From Cercis canadensis (Eukaryota; Streptophyta; Magnoliopsida; Fabales; Fabaceae): a stretch of 64,000 nt of DNA. The stretch is taken from positions 248,001-312,000 of the forward strand of contig QAOA01004423.1 in the NCBI GenBank assembly GCA_003255065.1, in the 5' to 3' direction. Of the stretch, positions 12,141-26,860 are shown one piece after another. Position numbers and translations under genes: made by a program. The notes beneath the pieces were generated by a model that did not search any database, was not told the DNA's origin, and saw nothing but the letters and a program-made list of their open reading frames with translations. How positions within the stretch are numbered: the first letter of the stretch is position 1; every line of letters starts with the position of its first letter.

Positions 12141-12290
12141 AAATATGAAACTAATATATGTTCAAGACAAAAGCAGTAATCGATAAATCTCTTTTAACAA
12201 ATACAATTCAAACTCATAACTTTTGGCCTAGAACGTCTTGAGACTCAGCCTATTTCTACTGATCTAACACTTTGTTGGTAAATCCATTCT
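12141..12290 (-). mobile_element. tRNA-derived SINE-like remnant
   Basis: On the minus strand a polymerase III A-box-like segment (12248-12266, TAGATCAGTAGAAATAGGC) is followed about 32 nt later by a B-box-like segment (12203-12215, GAGTTTGAATTGT). The spacing and the tRNA-like phrase GGCTGAGTCTC between them fit a decayed plant SINE head. No clear A-rich tail or target-site duplication was resolved, so the ends are approximate. Confidence 0.45.
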
Positions 12291-12436
12291 ATTTATTTTG
12301 TCAAATGATAATAGTTTCCTTTCAAACACTTTCATCATTAAAAACAAATATTTGATAAATAAAAAGCGAATACTTTTTTGAAGTAGAAAAATATATTTTT
12401 TAAAACATAACTAATATTGGAGTTAAAATTATCAAA

Positions 12437-12645
12437 GATTTTATAATACCACATGAACATGTCATATCACACTAATATAGTAAGCATATGCACTTTTTAT
12501 ATTTTGTTGGACATAAGATATATTTAATTTTTTTTTTCAAACAAACTTGAAAATAAATTGACATGTACACATATTATTTACATATTAACTATTTATATGT
12601 GTGTATGACATATCTCATAAATATAAAAAATATTTAAAGAAACCT
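12437..12645. mobile_element. MITE-like element, copy 1 of a two-copy family
   Basis: About 200 bp, very AT-rich, beginning GATTTTATAATACCACATGA and ending near ACATATCTCATAAATA. The two ends form an imperfect inverted repeat. The same sequence order recurs at 41016-41225 (shared blocks include CTTTTTATATTTT/ATTTTTATATTTT and CAAACTTGAAAA/CAAACTTAAAAA). No coding capacity. Confidence 0.6.
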
Positions 12646-12702
12646 CCTAAAATTATAAACTTTACCTTTTTTCTTCTGGATTACGATGCTATCAAACATA
12701 CT

Positions 12703-12764
12703 TCCCGGGCCGGCGGCGGGCGGCGGGGGGCGGGGGGGTGGTGTTGGTGTATGGTAGGTGGGTG
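12703..12764 (+). other. Isolated G-rich tract
   Basis: A strongly GC-rich island (CCCGGGCCGGCGGCGG followed by long G runs and GGTGG repeats) sits in otherwise AT-rich DNA 400 bp upstream of the L26 gene. Several runs of three or more G within a short span could form a G-quadruplex on the plus strand. Confidence 0.6.
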
Positions 12765-12844
12765 TTATTGGATTAATAGTTTTCTTATTTGCTAAAAGAA
12801 CCTGTTATTTGTTCGTGCCAAATTGAGCCTCTTATTTTTTTATA

Positions 12845-13090
12845 ATGGGCCTTTAGTCAATTTGGACCAAGTTGGGCTGTGCTCAATCCAAAAAGTAGGG
12901 TGGGTCTCCGACCGTATTTAATGGGCCTAATTTTCGTATCAAATTGGGCGCAGTTGTTTGCGCGAACTTTTCAAAATGATGGCATTGTTTGGTGGGCCTC
13001 CAAGCAAGTCCAATAAAAACGGCGAGAAGGAGAGGAAAAAAAAAAACCCTAATCTCACTCCAGCTTATCTATAAATTTCAGAAACCCTAA
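12845..13090 (+). promoter_or_regulatory. RPL26 promoter: site II elements, telo-boxes and TATA
   Basis: Site II-type TGGGCY motifs occur at 12846-12851, 12873-12878, 12922-12927 and 12993-12998. Two telo-boxes (AAACCCTAA) lie at 13044-13052 and 13082-13090, and TATAAA at 13070-13075. The site II plus telo-box combination is the classic signature of plant ribosomal-protein promoters, bound by TCP and telo-box factors and linked to growth-dependent expression. The second telo-box would fall in or next to the 5' leader. Confidence 0.75.
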
Positions 13091-13171
13091 ATATACCTTC
13101 TCATTGCCGTCAAGTAGTAGAGGTAAGAGAAACCCCTAGCAGCAGACCTTCTTCCTCCAGAGAGAGCGAAA

Positions 13172-13615
13172 ATGAAGTACAATCCTAGGGTTTCAAGCTC
13201 TCGCCGCAAGAACCGCAAGGCTCATTTCACGGCGCCGTCGAGCGTTCGCCGAGTTCTGATGAGTGCTCCTCTCTCCAACGACCTCCGCTCCAAGTACAAC
13301 GTGCGGTCCATGCCGGTTCGCAAGGACGATGAGGTTCAGGTTGTCCGGGGTACCTACAAGGGGCGCGAGGGCAAAGTTGTTCAGGTCTACCGCCGTAAAT
13401 GGGTCATCCACATCGAGCGGATTACTCGTGAGAAGGTTAATGGCTCCACCGTCAATGTTGGGATTAACCCATCGAAGGTTGTCATAACCAAGCTGAGGTT
13501 AGACAAGGATCGCAAGTCGTTGCTTGATCGCAAGGCCAAGGGACGTGCCGCTGCCGACGACAAGGACAAGGGTGCAAAGTTTACAGCTGAAGACATAATG
13601 CAGACGGTGGATTAG
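13172..13615 (+). CDS. RPL26: 60S ribosomal protein L26 (uL24)
   Basis: Component of the cytosolic large ribosomal subunit near the peptide exit tunnel. The single-exon ORF encodes 147 residues, the usual plant length. It begins [19 protein letters not shown], carries the KOW motif at about residues 50-75 ([20 protein letters not shown]), and continues with [15 protein letters not shown] and [12 protein letters not shown] before a basic, Lys-rich tail ending DIMQTVD. The coding sequence is clearly richer in GC than its surroundings, as expected for a highly expressed gene. The upstream promoter carries ribosomal-protein type motifs. It is flanked by BTB-NPH3 on the left and a VDAC porin on the right. 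Identification is near certain. Confidence 0.98.
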   Translation: MKYNPRVSSSRRKNRKAHFTAPSSVRRVLMSAPLSNDLRSKYNVRSMPVRKDDEVQVVRGTYKGREGKVVQVYRRKWVIHIERITREKVNGSTVNVGINPSKVVITKLRLDKDRKSLLDRKAKGRAAADDKDKGAKFTAEDIMQTVD

Positions 13616-16102
13616 AGGGTGAAAGTCTTCATAGTATCGTTTTAATTGTCCTTTTAGTATGTTTTACTTTTACGTTGAGGGTCTTGTGTTTTTGGATCTA
13701 AAAGAATTTTGGATATTGGAAGCTTTATTTTATTTTAATGATGTGTTTTGACATTGCTCGTGATAATTCTTGCATAGTTATTTATTTATTTCTGATCTTT
13801 TCATTTATATCGTATTTTTGCCTAGTATAGTACTGCTCTTGAGCTTCGTTCTCTTTCTAATTTTTGGTAGAATCCTTAGCAGTGCCTCATGACAAGGGAT
13901 ATGTGGTCGTGAGAGAATTTAATGCCCAATTTCATGAGTAGTGGATCTAATTTATTTGTGGAGAATTGTTCTGTGTGCATACTGAGAACTCTAATCTCTT
14001 TTAATGATACTATTAGCCTTGGTTAGTAAAATCAGTGCAGAGCGGTTGATAGTATATTTGGTCAAGACTGATGTGTGAGGCTATTCTGTATGCCCACTTG
14101 TTCCGTATTGGTGTAGTTGTGCGTTTGAGTTTTGCTAGTAATTGCTGTGATATTGGTGGGTTTTCTTGTCATATTTAGTTCATATTTTTGGACTGTCTTA
14201 ATACTGTGCTTGCAATGCATTACAGTTATAATGTATGAAGACCTGAACGTTTGTCTCTGATCAAGTGTCTCCTGTTAAATTGGTAATTTTTTTTCCTGTA
14301 GTTTCTGCTGCAATTTGAGAGATCATTTTTTGCTTTGTGAAATCAGTGTCTTCTGTCATGATTTGCTGATATAGTATGCCTTTTCCTTTGTATTTCAGTA
14401 TTCTTGCTACATGTTGAGATATCATTTAATGGTTAGTGGAATCAGTGTCTTCAGTTCTGGATCACTGATTCGTAAAAGCAATGCTGTTATATTATAAGCT
14501 GTTTTTGATGCATGTGCACACACACATGTTGAGGTCCAATCTACCAATGCTTCTATGCAATTCAGTGTCTTCTCCCACTCCGTCAATGTACTAAGGTCTA
14601 CTTGTTTACTTACGTTTCATTGAGTCTTTGCTTTGCATCGTCAGGAATGAGAGGTTTAATTAAAAGACTTGAGGTAGAGGTATTTGGTTCAATTCATTTG
14701 AGATACGAAGTATTAGGTTCTCTTATTCTTCCCCACTCGTGGTCTTGCACAGATTTAAGTTTATCATACTTGGGGCATGTTAACATCAAGGAGCAATTAA
14801 AAAATGGTGTCAAGCAATCCTTTTAGTTGAAATGCAACTAAAGAATAAGCCGTATCATTACTACTCTGGTTGAAATGCAATTGTTTAGTTGTTAGTTGCA
14901 ACTCAACTTTTCTTGGGGAAGGTTTACTGGCTGTTGTTTAATCTATATACTGCTCATGGAATGTTCAATTAGATCTCTTAAATCTAGCCTTTCATGACTT
15001 ATTCATTTTGCGGTCATGTTCGGATTGCTCCATGGATTTATTGTGGAATGGAAGACTTGCATATATGGAAGCAAGTAATCACTTGATTCGGGTGTGAACA
15101 TCATGAGAATTAGCATTTCATGTTGTTGCCATCACTTGCCGGTTGCTTTTTGAATTTGTTAAGCATGGTGTGGATGGTTCTGTTGGAATGTGAATGCCAA
15201 TGCCCCATCATTGCCATTGCTGTTCTTATAAGTTCTTTTAATACACTCACTTGGTATGAGTCCATGTTAGCTATTTGGAAGGCTGACCACTACTAGATGG
15301 CTCATTTTTTATCTCAACGGAACTTGCCTTCTTTTCTGAATATCTAAAGGTCGGAAGTTTAAGTAACACTAAATCACGTCCAACTACATATCTCAAAATG
15401 TTACATGACTGCCTTATTTTTAAAGCGTGGGGTATGGTTGTTCAATTTTGGTTGCTCTGGACAGAGGGTTTAAGGGTACCAAGGTTGCGTCTAACGTTCC
15501 TTCCCTTTTACAAGTCCCCAAATGAGTTTTCGTCCATATCAGTCAGTCGACAACAAATAAAAACACTGGAAAAAAAGGCAGAGCTTGAATTCTTGTGAAA
15601 CATGAACCGCATAATAAATATTACCATCTCTTGAACATTGATCACATAATTGAGCCACGATTTCTGGCTCGGAAAGTTACGCTAAAAATTTCAAGGGCAC
15701 TTGGCTACTCCAATGTAAATCGCATCTGCTCTAGAACACGAGATCGAAAGGTAACATTCCGAACTGAACTATTTTTGCAATCTGAAAAATCCCGTGAAAG
15801 AAACAATCTTGAAATTAGGATTTTGAGAAATACAAATGTTGGCTAAAGCTCCTCCATGCCGAGAATAGGACTTCCACATCCCTAAATGCCTACTACATGA
15901 AAAGCATAAAGCAGAAAATTAATGCGAAAAATGGGAAAAGAACAGATACGGGTCGATTTCAAGATATCGACATATTTCATCCACAGTAACCTACAAACAC
16001 TCATCTGTGGAACTACTTATTCTGCCCTCCCTTCGAGGACCACCCAAAAAAATGAATGAAGTTTGGAATTTCAATTATGCATTATAACAAGGAGAAAAAT
16101 CT
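13616..16102. other. Intergenic 3' of RPL26 and 3' of the porin
   Basis: About 2.5 kb between two convergent genes. The first few hundred bases are T-rich, like a plant 3' UTR and downstream region. The motif TCAGTGTCTTC recurs at 14343, 14442 and 14562 within weakly similar roughly 100-bp surroundings. Open frames at 14602-14826 and 15398-15846 match nothing I know and are not called as genes. Confidence 0.5.
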
Positions 16103-18874
16103 TCAAGGTTTGAGAGCAATGGCCAACCCAAACTTGGGATGTTTATCCAAGGCCTTGGTGTCAACCTCACCAGAAACTGTAAGCACTGACTTTGGTATGA
16201 CCTCATGCTGTAGAAGGGCCCCAAGCTTTCCATGATTGTTGAGCTTTGCCTTGACCTGTGTCAGATGATCAACAGCAAACGAACCTCCAACAGTAAAAGT
16301 GTTCTCATTTGTGGAAAACTTTCTGGTGATTTCTCCAACAGCAGCACTCTTCTTTAATTGGTCTAGATGATGTACGTATGATGCTCTAATGCTGTCTCCC
16401 TTGTCACCACTAAATGGAAAGAGTAAAAAATATTGTAAATAAAAATTTGTAAGTATTCAATATGATTGGAATCGCCAGAGACCTGGAACACAGGAACAGT
16501 CATCTTGGAAACTTACAGAATTACTGAAGCAGATGAATCGGATCTTGTCACATTAATCCCAGCAGTGTATTTGGTAAAACTACCAGATGTAGTATCGTAG
16601 CCTGCTTCAGCACCAAAATAAATGCTTGGAGTACCAATGGTGGTAGAAACATCAACAATAGGGGACTGGTTCAAGGCAATGGCTGTTGTCAAGGTAGCAT
16701 GGTCATGGAAGTATTGAACCTCTAACTGCCAAAGACAGAGTAAGCAAATGTTTAGAAACAAATCTAAGTAACCAGTTAGTCAAGATTCCCAGACAGAAGA
16801 TGCAAACTACTGTACCTTTCCAGAATTGTAATCAAAAAGCTTAAACGAAGCAATCGTCTTGGTGGATGGAAGAATGTCTGTGAATGTCAGGGTTGTGGCG
16901 ATCTGCCAAAAACGAGTGAGAAAATAAGATAATTTACTGAATAAGAATATACACTGTTTGATATCCAACAAACAAAGCAACCCACATTCGATTCCGTGTC
17001 AAGTTTGACATCAATAATACTGTTCTTATGCTTGTACTGGGCTGCCAAATCCCCAGTTGAGAGTCCTCCTTTCTTCACAGCGGTTGAAGTTAGGGCCTGA
17101 AAAGAGAAAAAAGGAATATGCAGTTTGCGATAATCTATGAGGAAACTTGAAAATCTTTACAGAAATATACAGTTCGTAATGATCTATAGTGGAAAATCCT
17201 AACAATGATTCTCCAACATTTACGGATTCAACATAAACTTCAGTTATACAGAAGCCAAAAGTAATTTCAGATCACTTGGTCTGCCTTACAAACTACATAC
17301 ATTGAATTGCTCCACGCTTCACATATCCAATTTCATTAGTCATCTTTCTGTTTACTTTCAACCTCAGCTGTCTATTCTCAGGCTATCCTTTTATGCTTTT
17401 TTAATAACAAAACCGGCTTTCTTATCATCCAGTCTCCGATAGCTAGCTTAATGATGAATCTAGACAAATTGTTTTAAAGCACTCAAAGACAATCTAAAAT
17501 AGCCAGTCACTTTCTAGAAAACATTCACCCGTTTCAATGGTGGTTATCAACTATGACTAAGGCGTGCACTTAGCATAGGATGAGAAGAAAGGTGTAGAAA
17601 AAGCACATCCCCACCGGATAACTTTCATTAATGTTGACTGTTCATGATTTCCAAAAGGCATCAAGACATTAGTAGATTGATAATAGCGATCATATCACAT
17701 GTAAGAAAACTGTTGCTTCGAGTTAAGGAACTTAAATCCTTGATAGGCTCCATTTAATACGTTTTGCCACCAAACAGGCTCATATATTAAAATACGTGAT
17801 ATTTTGAAAACAACATGATCCATTCTTATTACTCAACAGTAAGCAAAAGTAATCCTGCATGCTGAGATTTCACACTAGGTCCCAAAGACACACGCATGCA
17901 CAGAATACAGACAGGTATAATAAGATTCACTTACGGACTTCATAACTACAAATAGAATATCATAAAAACAGTAAAACAGTAAGATTTGGTAGAATCTGAG
18001 CAGAGAAAGCACCTATAAAACACCCTACACTTCTTCATTCTATTTCCAGAAACTTGTGTGTTTTGTCAATGCTCAACCAATTAACTTCAGCATTAAAAAT
18101 ATGATCTGAAGTATGCCATGCTTTGTTAAGTTATAAAGAACAACATTCAAATTCAGATAAATCAATGTCTTCGGATGCAACTTCATGTTTCCATCTCTCA
18201 CCTGTAATCAATGCTAATAACTCTATTCACATGCAGGGCAAATACCTCGTCCAACAAATCGGCATCACATATCTCGATCACAAATTGGATACAGATCGAT
18301 AGCTGAAAGTCTAGTTAAGCTAACTATGGATTCTCAGAAGTAAAGTCACAAACGTATGGCAACAATCATGAAATGTCAGAAAATTGCAAGAAACGATTCA
18401 AAATATAATTTAAAACAAAACAAAAAAAGTTAACAGAAGAATAACTAATGCAAAACGCTTTCAAACAGAAAAATAGTTTAATGGAACCCATAAATTGACC
18501 AGTAAGATCAAAAGCAAATATAACTTAATCGCAATCGCAATCGCAATCGAATTCACTCTTATGGTATGCGAGTAAAGTATCAAAGTTATCATCAAAATCG
18601 GAAGTAGATGGAAGAAGCTAGAGTTCATTGCCCTTACCACTCCGGCGCCACTGTAGGTGGAGACGGTGAGCTTCTGATCGGAGCTGTAATCCTTAGTCAA
18701 AAGATCTACGAGCAACAACAACAAATCAATTTAGTCTTTCATCTTCGGAAAGTGCTACGAAATCACTATACAATTGTGAAATTGAGCGAATAAGACAGAA
18801 TAACTTCGTGTCGTAATCTAATCACCTTTGGCTTTCTTGCCAATATCGGAGAAGAGAGCTGGTCCCTTGCTCAT
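16103..18874 (-). CDS. VDAC: Mitochondrial outer-membrane porin (VDAC)
   Basis: Voltage-dependent anion channel: a 19-strand beta-barrel that passes metabolites such as ATP, ADP and anions across the mitochondrial outer membrane. Six exons (18874-18826, 18705-18638, 17096-16986, 16902-16816, 16725-16517, 16409-16103) join in frame to 276 residues, exactly the usual plant length. It starts MSKGPALFSDIGKKAKDLLTKDY (N-terminal helix). Strand segments include YKHKNSIIDVKLDTES, VQYFHDHATLTTA and SIYFGAEAGYDTTSGSF. The eukaryotic porin signature lies in the last exon (VDHLTQVKAKLNNHGKLGAL), and the protein ends LALKP-like (IALKP). Intron 2 is about 1.5 kb and the donor after exon 3 is GTGGGT, a weaker form. 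By position it matches Arabidopsis VDAC2 (At5g67500) and VDAC5 (At3g49920), from memory. Confidence 0.97.
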
Positions 18875-20368
18875 ATTCGCAGGCCTTGCACGCTCGAGCA
18901 GAAACCAAAAGAGAGAGAGAAGAGAGATCTGCTTGACGCACCGAGAATGCGAAAGAAAGAACCGAAGCAGGGTGTGGTGAGGAAATGAAGGTTTCGCTGA
19001 TGCGCGCTGTCACCAATCTATGGTGATTCCGATCGTTTTCAGCCATTGATTTTGCGAATATCAGAATATGAGAATACATAATAAGTGGGACCCAAAATGT
19101 AAGGACCATCCACTCTGATATCTACCTTCCCCGGGGCCTTGTTAGTGATACACAATGATTACAATCATCAGTATCACCACGGGCATAACAAGTTAACAAC
19201 ACCTGCAACCGATTATATTTTACTCCTTTTATTTATACATTAATTAGTTTCACATTTATTCATATTAATAATTATTTTTTTTCTAATGACTCACAATCAT
19301 ATTAATAGAATTAGCATGATTTCTACTTAATTGAGGCTATTGAAATTTTTGTGAACATGGCTGAGTTTTGATAACTCAACTAATATAATATTCTGGCCGA
19401 AAAGCTAATATGATATTTCCAGATAGGAGTTTGTATAATTTTTTGCAGATAGCATTACTATAAAATATTTTTTTCTCAAACAGAAATAAATAACTTTATT
19501 TTGTTTATTAAAAATAAAATAATGTATTGAGTAAATTACTGTGAAAGTTGTGTGAGAGAGAGCACAGCATCTTAAGAGATATTAAAAACAGGCTTTGATC
19601 CTCAGTCAGAGAAAACGAAATTTTCACAAATGCCTAATAATATCAGTGAGATAACAAGCTAATCAAGATAAGCCAGATCTCCTAATTCCTGAACATTGCC
19701 ATCTAAAGCCTACTCAAATACTCAGTGACAAGGATGATATCAGAGAAGAGGAGTGGAGAGGTAACAGAGGACAGGATATGAGCTTGTTGACTATGGAACC
19801 AACCAGCATCATTGAGGTGAAAAAGAAGTATTGGTGGAAAACAAGGTGATCCTAAAAGAAGAATAAGCAAGCAAAGATATACGTTATTTTTCACTAACTG
19901 CTATTTTACTATTTTCTCTGTTTGTCGTATGATGATATAAACACTGCTCCTTACACCCAACACTAATAGCTCTCATTGCTTCATGTTAACAGCCTTAGAA
20001 AAATCTGAAACTAACAAAAAAATTATTTAAATTCAAATTATAATATAAGTATTGCAAATAAAATCGTTTTTTTTTTATTTTGTAAATAATAGTATTGCTC
20101 TTTTTACATTCCCATATTCCACCTTCCTGGTTCCTACTCTTACTACACCCATGCAAACACAAACAGTAGTTTCCTACCAGTGTTTCAACTCTTTCGATGA
20201 CAAGCATCAAATTATACTTATAATTTTAACCCTTTAAAACAAGAAAAAATAAGAAAAGTGAAGTTTCTATCACATGGTTTTCGTTGACAAATGTCAATCA
20301 TGCCTCCTGGTTGGTTTTTTTATTTTTTTTATTTTTATTGCCTTGAACATGTTCTTGCCTCTTGGTTT
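18875..20368. other. Porin upstream region and intergenic DNA
   Basis: About 1.5 kb of AT-rich DNA including the porin 5' leader and promoter. I saw no coding region, RNA gene or clear TATA box that I would assign. Confidence 0.4.
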
Positions 20369-20595
20369 AGGTAATGTACACCCTCTTCCTCTTATATGAT
20401 ATAAGCCACATTTTTATTTTTTTATATATTATATTAGTCTCACATAATTTATATAATTTAAATTTATTTAAATATTTTAATATAACTTAAATATTAATTT
20501 AATAAAATTAAAATTATATCAATTATATTAAATTAAAATTATATAAAAAAAAAAATAAAAAATGTGATATATCACATCAAGAGGGTGCTGCACCT
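20369..20595. mobile_element. MITE-like element upstream of the Ca2+-ATPase
   Basis: The left end (AGGTAATGTACACCCTCTTCC) and the inverted right end (AGGTGCAGCACCCTCTTGATG) match over about 40 bp with mismatches, including CCACATTTTTA against CACATTTTTTA further in. The interior is nearly pure A/T with no ORF. About 230 bp in total. Confidence 0.55.
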
Positions 20596-20643
20596 CCCTT
20601 GTACCTTGTCATACCGCGTATAGGCAGTGTACCCCCCAATAAA

Positions 20644-20644
20644 N
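20644..20644. other. Single N in an A-tract (assembly join)
   Basis: An ambiguous base inside a poly(A) run of about 20 nt. It is probably a scaffold join or an unresolved homopolymer. Confidence 0.8.
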
Positions 20645-21257
20645 AAAAAAAAAAAAAAAAAAAGGAAAAGAAAAGAAAACGCGTTGTCCTTTAAAGATTA
20701 AAGTAAAGTAGAGTAAAGATCTGAACCTAACAAAGGTTCCATTATTAATCATAAAGCTGAAAACGAATAATAAAGGCATTTAAATTTAGAAGCTGCCGTT
20801 GACTCCGCTCTATCCGTCCATCCCCTTCCCGAAATAGGAGAAAACAAAAGACCATTATTCATTCTCAAGTTTACAAGATTTCGGATCCTTACTCGTTGCC
20901 TTCCTCTGCTTCTTCATCCTCATCTCCCTCTCCCTCTCCTCAATTCATTTTCCACAAAGTTTTCGATTTTATTGGGTCTTATTTCCGTACTTGAAGGAGC
21001 TGAGCAAATAACATTAATTTGTAACTTTTTCTGTTGTCTTTTTTTGGTTGGCTCAACGTTTGTTCAACGAAATGGGCTCGAAACTTCATTTCTAAGGACG
21101 CGGCTGCTGCTGCATTACCTGGAAACTGCTCTGATATGCGTATAAGAACTGGGCATAGACAAGGGTCAAAACTCGTAAGGTCTCTCATTTATAATTAAGA
21201 AGGAATTGTAAGAGTGGAAACAAGACAAAAGAGCAGAGCAAAGGGCATTGGAGGGTG
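20645..21257 (+). promoter_or_regulatory. Upstream region and 5' leader of the Ca2+-ATPase
   Basis: Roughly 600 bp between the N-containing A-tract and the ATG at 21258. It contains a CT-rich stretch near 20919-20940 (CTCCCTCTCC type), common in plant 5' leaders. No clear TATA box. Exact transcription start is not visible. Confidence 0.35.
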
Positions 21258-26092
<4,835 letters not shown>

Positions 26093-26860
26093 AATGATGG
26101 AAGAAATAAATTTTAACCAGTAGTTGAAGCTCTATTGCTGTGACAGTGCTTCGAGGTCCGATATTCTTGTACATTCACTAACTCATTTGGTAATATGCTC
26201 AAGGTTTTCTAGCGTTTGATCCAGAAATTGAGCAGAAAACTGGAAACCTGGAGTCTCCTAGCAGTTATCCTACAAATGGCTGTCAGACCACCATTTAACC
26301 ATTTTATTTGCTACATTGTTTATTTTTCAGACCAACAGGAAGGTAGATAAATTATGTTAATTTTTATTTATTCAGTAGCTGACATGTAGCAACTTTAATT
26401 CCTTGTTACGAAAATTCTATTTTCCAAGATTTCAAATGATACTTCAATTTGCTGAAGAAAGGAATTGTGAAGATAAATAACAAGACTTCTTACATTTATT
26501 GCTATTTGCATGAACAAATTACAAATTGGTTGTTCATGTTTTATTATTGTGAGTCTAAAATTTGATCTTCTATTCTCTCGAAGATAGGAGCAGTATATTG
26601 CACTCTCACATGGCCTTAATCCTGTAATTTAAACCCTATTCACATTTCGGATTGATCAAGGGAATTCATAAATTGCAAGATCAAACAAATTGTTAATCAC
26701 ACCTTTTCCTCATGTTAACTTAAAAGAAAAAAGAAAGAATATTGTACCCACTTTATTCATAATGGCAGCAAATTATCCACAGCAGGCATTCAAAAGCCCT
26801 CAAATTATAGTCTTGAACGTCTACAAGGGAAGCAAGAAACATGTAAGTATAAAACTACTC
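26093..26860. other. Intergenic between convergent Ca2+-ATPase and CAP-G2 genes
   Basis: About 770 bp shared by two 3' ends. T/A-rich, with no gene or repeat recognised. Confidence 0.5.

Noticed and set aside
15398-15846. Two adjacent open frames between RPL26 and the porin
   Set aside because: No recognisable motif; codon usage unlike neighbouring genes.
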